Assembly (NCBI GenBank): GCA_018224485.1
Contig: JAGTVE010000111.1
Coordinates: 1 to 5,039, forward strand
Source: Thioalkalivibrio sp.
Lineage (GTDB): Bacteria; Pseudomonadota; Gammaproteobacteria; Ectothiorhodospirales; Ectothiorhodospiraceae
Direction of reading: 5' to 3'
Length of the DNA: 5,039 nucleotides
Under the pieces are notes generated by a model. That model was not told the origin of the DNA. It worked only from the letters and a program-made list of their open reading frames with translations, and did not search any database. The translations under genes and the position numbers were made by a program. This document shows, one piece after another, positions 1 through 5,039 of the stretch. Position 1 is the first letter of the stretch, and every line of letters starts with the position of its first letter.

Positions 1-89
1 AGTTCCTTCTGGTACAGACTGGCGAGATGGGTGCCCGCCAGCGCCACCGCAATCAGCAACAGCAGGAACGAGAGGCTAATCCAGCGCAT
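1..89 (-). CDS. mltG: Probable MltG/YceG endolytic transglycosylase, N-terminal membrane anchor only (3' part outside window)
   Basis: Only 29 codons are visible. They encode MRWISLSFLLLLIAVALAG, a short positive N-terminus followed by one hydrophobic segment (about residues 3-19), then HLASLYQKE. MltG is an inner-membrane protein with one N-terminal anchor and a periplasmic catalytic domain that cleaves nascent peptidoglycan, and in gammaproteobacteria its gene regularly follows pabC (pabC-mltG-tmk-holB). The call rests on that position and on the membrane anchor; the YceG domain and its catalytic Glu lie outside the window. The ATG at 89-87 is well supported: it has a good Shine-Dalgarno sequence within the end of pabC, and the frame overlaps pabC by 14 nt in a different register, suggesting translational coupling. 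Confidence 0.65.
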   Translation of the reverse strand, partial: MRWISLSFLLLLIAVALAGTHLASLYQKE

Positions 90-897
90 TGATGCGTTCT
101 CCAAGCTCGCGGATGCGACCGGGCAGTCCCGTGCCGCGCAAGTTCCGGTCCTCCGACGATTCCTGTCCCAAAAGGACGGCGCGGCGCAGCCCCAGCCTGG
201 CACTGGTGAGGAAGACCGCGTCCGCGCGGCCGATCCGCTCCAGGGTCAGGTTGGCCGTTCGCGCTGCGACCCCGAGGGTCCCGGCGTGCTCGAGCAGCCA
301 TCCGCGCCGGGTTCCGGCCACCCCGTGGCCGGCCAGTTCCGGGGTCAGCAGCACGCCCTCCTCCAGGATGAAGACATTGCTCTGGGTCGCACAGCGTACG
401 TCGCCTCCGGCATCCAGCATCAGCCCCTCGTCCCAGTCCCCGCCCCACTCCCGGCGTGCCAGCACGTTCTCGAGCCGGTTCAGGTGTTTGCAGCCCGGAG
501 CCGGGCTGGGGGCAGCGCGGGTCCTGCATACACCCACGCGGAGCATATGCGAAGTTTCCGGAATGTCCACTGCCGCGCCGCCCATCACCACGCGTGTGGG
601 CCGCGGGCGTGCCGGCACCGCGTAACCGCGCGGTCCCGGCCCCCGAGTGACGATCAGCTTCGCCATCGACGCAACATCAATGGAGACCCGGGCCAGTTCC
701 TCCAGGCAGGTCCGTTCTGACGGCGGCGGAATGCCGAGCAGCTCCAGCCCACGGCACAACCGGGCCCAGTGCCACCCCCACAGCACCGGCCGGTCGGCCT
801 GCATCCGCACGGTCTCGAACACGCCGTCGCCAAACTGCAGGCCGCGGTCGCTGGCCTCGACCGTCGTTCCCGGCTCTCCGTTCACCAGGATGGTCAT
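76..897 (-). CDS. pabC: Aminodeoxychorismate lyase PabC (fold-type IV PLP enzyme)
   Basis: PabC splits 4-amino-4-deoxychorismate into p-aminobenzoate and pyruvate, completing the step begun by PabB. The 273-aa length fits the family (E. coli 269). It starts with the typical VNGEPGTTVEASDRGLQFGDGVFET block (residues 5-29). Lys137 in GCKHLNRLENVL is the PLP Schiff-base lysine (Lys140 in E. coli). DEGLMLDAGGDVRCATQSNVF (156-176) and LLTPELAGHGVAGTRR follow. Cys169 occupies the position where E. coli PabC and related transaminases have a Glu that contacts the PLP ring nitrogen (VTECCAANLF), an unusual-looking change. The ATG at 897-895 overlaps the pabB TGA in an ATGA junction, so the two are very likely translationally coupled. 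The 3' end (TAG 78-76) overlaps the next gene by 14 nt. A D-amino-acid or branched-chain aminotransferase is the alternative, but pabB linkage and the KHLNRLE motif favour PabC. Confidence 0.92.
   Translation of the reverse strand: MTILVNGEPGTTVEASDRGLQFGDGVFETVRMQADRPVLWGWHWARLCRGLELLGIPPPSERTCLEELARVSIDVASMAKLIVTRGPGPRGYAVPARPRPTRVVMGGAAVDIPETSHMLRVGVCRTRAAPSPAPGCKHLNRLENVLARREWGGDWDEGLMLDAGGDVRCATQSNVFILEEGVLLTPELAGHGVAGTRRGWLLEHAGTLGVAARTANLTLERIGRADAVFLTSARLGLRRAVLLGQESSEDRNLRGTGLPGRIRELGERINALD
97..102 (-). promoter_or_regulatory. Ribosome binding site of the mltG-like gene, inside pabC
   Basis: The coding strand reads GGAGAA, 7 nt before the ATG at 89. It lies within the last codons of pabC and supports a real start overlapping the pabC end. 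Confidence 0.65.
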
Positions 898-2207
898 GGC
901 CGCAGCGCATCCAGCAGCCCGTGGGCCTTGTGACGGGTCTCGCGCAGTTCGGCCCTGGGGTCGGAATCCGCGACAATCCCCGCGCCGGTCCGAAAGCGGA
1001 TCTCCGCACCGCGGATCACCAATGTGCGAATCAGGATATTCGTGTCCATCACCCCGTGGCGACTGATGTAGCCGCAGGAACCGGTGTAGGCGCCCCGCGG
1101 CGCACCCCGCTCCAGCTCCTGAATGATCTGCATGCTGCGGATCTTCGGGCAGCCGGTGATCGTCCCCCCGGGAAAGGTGGCGCGGATCAGGTCTCCGGGG
1201 GTTGTCCCCGGGCGCAGCCGCGCCTGCACGGAGGAAACGATGTGGTGCACGCGACGATAGCTCTCTATGGTCATGAAATCCGCGACATGCACCGTTCCGG
1301 TCCGGGCGACGCGACCGAGATCGTTCCGTTCGAGGTCGACCAGCATCACGTGTTCGGCCTTCTCCTTGGCATTGATCTTCAGCTCGTTCCAGAGTGCCTG
1401 GTCCTTCACGCTGTCCGTATCCCTTCGGCGGGTGCCCGCGATCGGCCGTGTCTCCGCAAGTCCGTTGCGCACGCTGACCAGCCGCTCGGGAGACGAGCTG
1501 ACCACGTCGCCGCCGGGCAGCCGAAGCCAGGCGGCAAACGGCGCCGGGTTGGCCTTCCGCAGGCGCCGGTACAGGTCCGCGGAATCCACCGGACCCGGGG
1601 CCCGCACCCGCCATTCGCGCGAGAGGTTGGCCTGGAAGCAGTCACCGTCCCGGATGTAGCCCAATGCGCGACGGACTGCGCGCAGGTATTCGCCCGCCGG
1701 TGCCTCCTCGACACTGAGCGCGGGCCAGGTCCCGGGGTGCCACGCCCCGGTATCCTGGAGGTCGCGGCAGACCTGTTCCCAGCGTCCCGGGTCGCCCGAT
1801 TCATCGACGAAACAGGTCCGTTCCTGACGGTGATCGATCACCAGTGCGGCGGGGAATTCCGTGGCCAGGGCCCGCGGCAGCCAGGGATCCGATTGGCATG
1901 TGCCGAGCGCCGGCTCGAGATTCCACGCGAGTTCGTACCCCAGGTATATGAACCATCCCCCCAGAAACGGCAGGTCCGCGTGTTCCGGCTCGGCCGGCGG
2001 CGCGTCGAAGGCGCCGACATTCTGCAACTGTGCGACCACCGCACTCCCGTCGCCCGCGATGGTGCGCCCGGGAAAGGCGAACAGGATCGAGAATCGAGCC
2101 GGCCCCTGCCCGATCAGGGCCGACTCGAGCAGATGCGGGTAGCGCTCCGGAAAGGTCCGGGCCAGCGCAAAGAGATCCGCGCCGGTCGCGATCGGCCGGA
2201 CGGACAC
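894..2207 (-). CDS. pabB: Aminodeoxychorismate synthase component I PabB
   Basis: PabB, with ammonia supplied by the glutaminase PabA (not in this window), converts chorismate to 4-amino-4-deoxychorismate, the precursor of p-aminobenzoate and folate. The 437-aa protein has the N-terminal domain (about 1-165, including LGGWFIYLGYELAW at 82-95) and the chorismate-binding domain (about 170-437). The latter shows DCFQANLSR (189-197), SSSPERL (237-243), PIAGTRRR (255-262), AEHVMLVDLERNDLGRV (284-300), FPGGTITGCPKIRSMQII (345-362) and GAGIVADSDP (408-417). Ala257 sits where E. coli PabB has the active-site Lys of PIKGT, a feature shared with anthranilate synthase TrpE. I call PabB, not TrpE, because of the TITGCPK form of the motif and the adjoining pabC, but substrate outcome is not proven by sequence. 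The start is GTG at 2207, 8 nt after the fabF stop, with only a weak AGG upstream, suggesting coupling to fabF translation. The stop overlaps the pabC start (ATGA). Confidence 0.9.
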   Translation of the reverse strand: MSVRPIATGADLFALARTFPERYPHLLESALIGQGPARFSILFAFPGRTIAGDGSAVVAQLQNVGAFDAPPAEPEHADLPFLGGWFIYLGYELAWNLEPALGTCQSDPWLPRALATEFPAALVIDHRQERTCFVDESGDPGRWEQVCRDLQDTGAWHPGTWPALSVEEAPAGEYLRAVRRALGYIRDGDCFQANLSREWRVRAPGPVDSADLYRRLRKANPAPFAAWLRLPGGDVVSSSPERLVSVRNGLAETRPIAGTRRRDTDSVKDQALWNELKINAKEKAEHVMLVDLERNDLGRVARTGTVHVADFMTIESYRRVHHIVSSVQARLRPGTTPGDLIRATFPGGTITGCPKIRSMQIIQELERGAPRGAYTGSCGYISRHGVMDTNILIRTLVIRGAEIRFRTGAGIVADSDPRAELRETRHKAHGLLDALRP

Positions 2208-2215
2208 GGCGCCTG

Positions 2216-3454
<1,239 letters not shown>

Positions 3455-3460
3455 TGACTC

Positions 3461-3467
3461 TCTCCCT
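3461..3467 (-). promoter_or_regulatory. Ribosome binding site of fabF
   Basis: The coding strand reads AGGGAGA, ending 6 nt before the GTG at 3454. There is no ATG near the homologous N-terminus, so this site is what identifies the GTG as the start. Confidence 0.7.
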
Positions 3468-3488
3468 ACAGGGCGGAACAACAAGGCG

Positions 3489-3522
3489 AGGGGCCGCACT
3501 CGACCTGGCGCGAGCGGCCCCT
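3489..3522 (-). terminator. Strong GC hairpin between acpP and fabF (possible weak terminator or mRNA processing/stability element)
   Basis: The arms AGGGGCCGC (3489-3497) and GCGGCCCCT (3514-3522) pair perfectly over 9 bp. Alternatively, 8 of these pairs plus a further 4-bp stem (CTCG 3499-3502 with CGAG 3511-3514) form after a 2-nt bulge. In the transcript the stem is followed by CGCCUUGUUGUUCC, which is only moderately U-rich, so this is not a textbook Rho-independent terminator. A partial terminator or an mRNA stabiliser/processing site here would let acpP transcripts outnumber fabF transcripts. No fresh promoter for fabF is visible downstream, which argues against complete termination. 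Confidence 0.45.
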
Positions 3523-3527
3523 GGCTT

Positions 3528-3537
3528 CAGTGCACTG
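3528..3537. repeat. 10-bp perfect palindrome CAGTGCACTG in the acpP-fabF spacer
   Basis: The ten bases are exactly self-complementary. The site lies between the UUCG hairpin and the larger GC hairpin. It has no loop, so as RNA it would form at most a poor hairpin; as DNA it could be a binding site for a dimeric protein. I do not recognise it as the operator of a known fatty-acid regulator, and a single 10-bp palindrome can arise by chance. Confidence 0.3.
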
Positions 3538-3540
3538 GAA

Positions 3541-3552
3541 CGGCCGAAGCCG
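3541..3552 (-). other. Small cUUCGg tetraloop hairpin just after acpP
   Basis: In the transcript this reads CGGC-UUCG-GCCG: a 4-bp stem closed by C-G around a UUCG loop, the classic extra-stable RNA tetraloop. It begins 7 nt after the acpP stop codon. It may protect the 3' end of an acpP mRNA from exonucleases. No U-run follows, so it is not a terminator by itself. The structure is read from the sequence; the role is inference. Confidence 0.5.
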
Positions 3553-3559
3553 ATAAGGC

Positions 3560-3799
3560 CTAGTCCTTCAGGTTGGCCTGTATGTAGTCGACCGCCTGCT
3601 GCACCGTGGTGATTTTTTCGGCCTGTTCGTCCGGAATCTCCGTCTCGAATTCCTCTTCGAGGGCCATGACCAGCTCCACGGTATCCAGTGAGTCCGCGCC
3701 GAGATCCTCGACGAATGACGCGGTGTTGGTGACGTCCTCTTCCTTTGCGCCCAGTTGCTCGACAACGATCTTCTTGACGCGTTCTTCAATGCTGCTCAT
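3560..3799 (-). CDS. acpP: Acyl carrier protein AcpP
   Basis: AcpP carries growing acyl chains as thioesters on a 4'-phosphopantetheine arm and hands them to FabD, FabG, FabF and the other enzymes of fatty acid synthesis; it also feeds lipid A and phospholipid synthesis. The 79-residue product is very close to E. coli AcpP (77 residues in the mature form). Ser37 in the invariant GADSLDTVELVMALEEEF block is the attachment site, modified by AcpS. The protein is small and strongly acidic, with helix II (about residues 37-51) carrying the Glu/Asp face that binds partner enzymes. The start at 3799 gives the canonical MSSIEERVKKIV N-terminus. The gene is isolated from its neighbours by spacers of 133 bp upstream and 105 bp downstream. 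Both are rich in inverted repeats and the upstream one holds a promoter-like box, consistent with higher, separately set expression of acpP. Stop codon TAG at 3562-3560. Confidence 0.99.
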   Translation of the reverse strand: MSSIEERVKKIVVEQLGAKEEDVTNTASFVEDLGADSLDTVELVMALEEEFETEIPDEQAEKITTVQQAVDYIQANLKD

Positions 3800-3808
3800 G
3801 TACGGCAT

Positions 3809-3815
3809 CCCCTCT
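3809..3815 (-). promoter_or_regulatory. Ribosome binding site of acpP
   Basis: The coding strand reads AGAGGGG, ending 9 nt before the acpP ATG at 3799. It supports that start over an ATG 11 codons upstream (3832), which would add residues absent from known ACPs. Confidence 0.65.
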
Positions 3816-3844
3816 GGATGTGTGGCGATCAATTTTCGAGCGCC

Positions 3845-3873
3845 ATTCTAGTGAAAAGCCCCGATTCGATCCA
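3845..3873 (-). promoter_or_regulatory. Candidate sigma70-type promoter for acpP
   Basis: On the coding strand a TAGAAT hexamer (3850-3845) matches the -10 consensus TATAAT at 5 of 6 positions. It lies 45 bp before the acpP ATG and would give a leader of roughly 35-40 nt. The hexamer 17 bp upstream is TGGATC (3873-3868), only 3 of 6 matches to TTGACA, so the -35 element is weak. The E. coli acpP gene is known to have its own promoter in the same position, which supports the idea. The box comes immediately after the terminator-like stem, a sensible layout for separate acpP transcription. Confidence 0.4.
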
Positions 3874-3917
3874 GCACACGAGCCGGACCGTTCCGGGTTG
3901 GCCGGGGCTTTGTGCTG
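3855..3917 (-). promoter_or_regulatory. Alternative stem structures between fabG and acpP (possible attenuator or terminator)
   Basis: Three inverted repeats lie in 63 bp. (1) The 9-bp arms AAAGCCCCG (3855-3863) and CGGGGCTTT (3903-3911) pair perfectly. (2) The 7-bp arms CAGCACA (3872-3878) and TGTGCTG (3911-3917) pair perfectly. (3) A small hairpin CCGGA-ccgt-TCCGG sits in the middle (3883-3896). Stems 1 and 2 interleave and share base 3911, so they cannot both form fully except as a pseudoknot; either can enclose hairpin 3. In the transcript, the second arm of stem 1 reads CGGGGCUUUUC, like the end of a Rho-independent terminator, though with a short U-run and a large (39 nt) loop. It could end or reduce transcription coming from fabG just before the acpP promoter, or form a switch between two folds. 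The repeats are seen directly; the function is inference. Confidence 0.45.
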
Positions 3918-3932
3918 CCCCTGGAAGGTTCA

Positions 3933-4673
3933 TCAATGCATGAACATTCCGCCGTTAACGTGCAGTGTCTCCCCAGTAATGTAGCCACCATCCGGTGACG
4001 CGAGAAAGGAGACCGTGGCGGCAACCTCTTCCGGCTGCCCGAGCCGGCCGAGCGGAATGCCCTCCAGGAGCTTCGCGCGGGTCTCGTCCGGAAGTTCGCG
4101 GGTCATGTCGGTATCGATGAAGCCCGGCGCAACGGTGTTCACGGTGATGTTCCGGCTGCCCACCTCGCGGGCGAGCGACCGGGCGAAGCCGGCCAGGCCC
4201 GCCTTCGCGGCGGCGTAATTCGTCTGACCGGGATTTCCGGTGGAGCCAACTACCGAGCCGATCAGGATGATGCGCCCGCGCCGCGCCTTCATCATGCCCT
4301 TGAGTATCTTCTGCGTCAGCCGGGCCGCGGCAGTGAGGTTGGTCTCGATGATGCTGTCCCACTCCTCGTTCTTCATGCGCATCAGGAGGTTGTCCCGAGT
4401 AATGCCCGCGTTGTTCACGAGCACCTCGATCACACCCTCGCGTTCCTGAATGTCGCTGAGTGCAGCCTCGATCGAGACGGTATCGGTGATGTTCATCACT
4501 ACACCGCGACCTCCGCCGACCTCCGAAAGCGCCGACGAGATTGCGTCCGCTCCGCGCGGCGTGGTGGCGGTGCCCACCACCCGCCAGCCATCCGAGGCCA
4601 ACCGCCGTGCGATGGCGGCTCCGATCCCACGGCTGGCACCGGTCACCAGTGCTGCGCCTCTCGTGTCGGACAT
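3933..4673 (-). CDS. fabG: 3-oxoacyl-[ACP] reductase FabG
   Basis: FabG is the NADPH-dependent beta-ketoacyl-ACP reductase of the fatty acid elongation cycle, a tetrameric cytoplasmic short-chain dehydrogenase. The product is 246 aa (E. coli 244). Visible motifs are the Rossmann cofactor loop TGASRGIG (residues 11-18), NNAG (87-90), the catalytic tetrad Asn112, Ser140, Tyr153 and Lys157 (YAAAK), APGFIDTDM (182-190), and the C-terminal ITGETLHVNGG stretch. Arg131 and Arg174 match E. coli Arg129 and Arg172, known ACP-docking residues. The ATG at 4673-4671 is chosen because it has a strong Shine-Dalgarno sequence 7 nt upstream and places the Rossmann motif at the usual distance from the N-terminus; the open frame extending further upstream into fabD lacks homology. 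It lies 41 bp after fabD and 133 bp before acpP, with a possible attenuator or terminator in the latter gap. The gene appears intact. Confidence 0.98.
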   Translation of the reverse strand: MSDTRGAALVTGASRGIGAAIARRLASDGWRVVGTATTPRGADAISSALSEVGGGRGVVMNITDTVSIEAALSDIQEREGVIEVLVNNAGITRDNLLMRMKNEEWDSIIETNLTAAARLTQKILKGMMKARRGRIILIGSVVGSTGNPGQTNYAAAKAGLAGFARSLAREVGSRNITVNTVAPGFIDTDMTRELPDETRAKLLEGIPLGRLGQPEEVAATVSFLASPDGGYITGETLHVNGGMFMH

Positions 4674-4677
4674 CAAT

Positions 4678-4686
4678 CTTTCCTCT
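4678..4686 (-). promoter_or_regulatory. Ribosome binding site of fabG
   Basis: On the coding strand this reads AGAGGAAAG. Its AGGA core ends 7 nt before the fabG ATG, an ideal spacing. It fixes the start at 4673 against the longer open frame running into fabD. Confidence 0.8.
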
Positions 4687-4714
4687 GTAGGTTCGCGGGT
4701 TGGAACGGATGCGC

Positions 4715-5039
4715 TCAGGCCCCGAGCGCTGCCAGTGCACGAGCCAGGCCCGGCTCGTCGCCCACCTCCAATGCCTGCAGATTCCGGTCGATGCGCCTGG
4801 CCAGTCCGGTCAGGACCTTGCCCGGTCCCGCCTCCACCAGGATCCGGACGCCGCCCGCGCGCATCGTCTGCACGGTTTCCACCCACCGCACCGGACGGTA
4901 GAGCTGCTCGGCGAGGATGGCACGGAGTGCCTCCACGGTCTGCACCGGGGCGGCGGAGACATTGTGCAGGACGGGGATCTCCGGCAGCCTCACGTCGGTG
5001 GTGGCCAGCCGGGCCGCGAGCCGTTCGGCGGCGGGTCGC
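4715..5039 (-). CDS. fabD: Malonyl-CoA:ACP transacylase FabD, C-terminal part (5' end outside window)
   Basis: FabD moves the malonyl group from CoA to acyl carrier protein, supplying the extender unit of type II fatty acid synthesis in the cytoplasm. The window holds the last 107 codons, ending at TGA (4717-4715); the reading frame is open to the window edge. The visible part starts with RPAAERLAARL, matching the segment that follows the catalytic His in E. coli FabD (SHCALMKPAA). It then shows IPVLHNV, a QLYRPVRWVETV segment, and the family hallmark EAGPGKVLTGLARRID near the C-terminus. The nucleophile motif GHSLG and the catalytic His lie upstream, outside the window, so activity cannot be judged. 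The gene is followed 41 bp later by fabG, the normal order, with no terminator in between, so both are probably co-transcribed. An in-frame GTG at 4993-4991 is internal, not a start, because FabD homology continues upstream of it. Confidence 0.95.
   Translation of the reverse strand, partial: RPAAERLAARLATTDVRLPEIPVLHNVSAAPVQTVEALRAILAEQLYRPVRWVETVQTMRAGGVRILVEAGPGKVLTGLARRIDRNLQALEVGDEPGLARALAALGA

Noticed and set aside
31..720. 229-codon plus-strand open frame opposite pabC and the mltG-like start
   Set aside because: No domain, no convincing ribosome site and antisense to two real genes; treated as a shadow of GC-rich coding DNA.
898..1614. Upstream extension of the pabC frame through pabB, suggesting a fused or longer protein
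   Set aside because: The extension lies within pabB in another frame and reads as an unrecognisable Arg/Gly-rich sequence. The ATGA start at 897 matches the PabC N-terminus, so there is no fusion.
4674..4714. fabD-fabG spacer searched for a terminator or promoter
   Set aside because: The 41 bp hold the fabG ribosome site but no convincing inverted repeat with a U-run and no good -35/-10 pair.
4674..4886. N-terminal extension of FabG by 71 residues
   Set aside because: The extra residues overlap fabD out of frame and have no homology; a strong ribosome site marks the ATG at 4673.

Overview
This window is an almost solid run of housekeeping genes, all on the minus strand: the 3' part of a fatty-acid synthesis (fab) cluster followed by genes of the p-aminobenzoate (PABA, folate precursor) branch. 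In transcription order, from high to low coordinates: fabD 3' end (4715-5039, cut by the window edge), fabG (3933-4673), acpP (3560-3799), fabF (2216-3454), pabB (894-2207), pabC (76-897) and the first codons of a gene that looks like mltG/yceG (1-89, cut by the edge). The order fabD-fabG-acpP-fabF-pabC-mltG is the classic gammaproteobacterial one known from E. coli. The difference here is pabB sitting between fabF and pabC. High GC, GTG starts on fabF and pabB, and protein sequences close to E. coli homologues suggest a GC-rich gammaproteobacterium, perhaps of the Chromatiales/Ectothiorhodospiraceae type. That placement is inference.

The genes divide into three jobs. FabD (malonyl transfer to ACP), FabG (ketoreduction), AcpP (the carrier) and FabF (chain elongation) are core parts of type II fatty acid synthesis. 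PabB and PabC turn chorismate into p-aminobenzoate; the glutamine amidotransferase subunit PabA is not in the window. The last gene begins with a membrane anchor and would be the MltG peptidoglycan endolytic transglycosylase.

Non-coding DNA is limited to short spacers: 41 bp (fabD-fabG), 133 bp (fabG-acpP), 105 bp (acpP-fabF) and 8 bp (fabF-pabB). pabB/pabC and pabC/mltG overlap by 4 and 14 bp. The two longer spacers flank acpP and are rich in inverted repeats. The upstream one has two mutually exclusive pairings around a central hairpin, followed by a TAGAAT -10-like box. The downstream one has a cUUCGg hairpin, a 10-bp palindrome and a strong GC hairpin. These fit separate control of acpP, whose product is needed in large excess over its neighbours.

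I found no mobile element, CRISPR array, RNA gene or novel system. The most interesting points are the RNA structures around acpP and two active-site departures in the PABA enzymes: Ala in place of the PabB Lys of PIKGT, and Cys in place of the PLP-contacting Glu of PabC.
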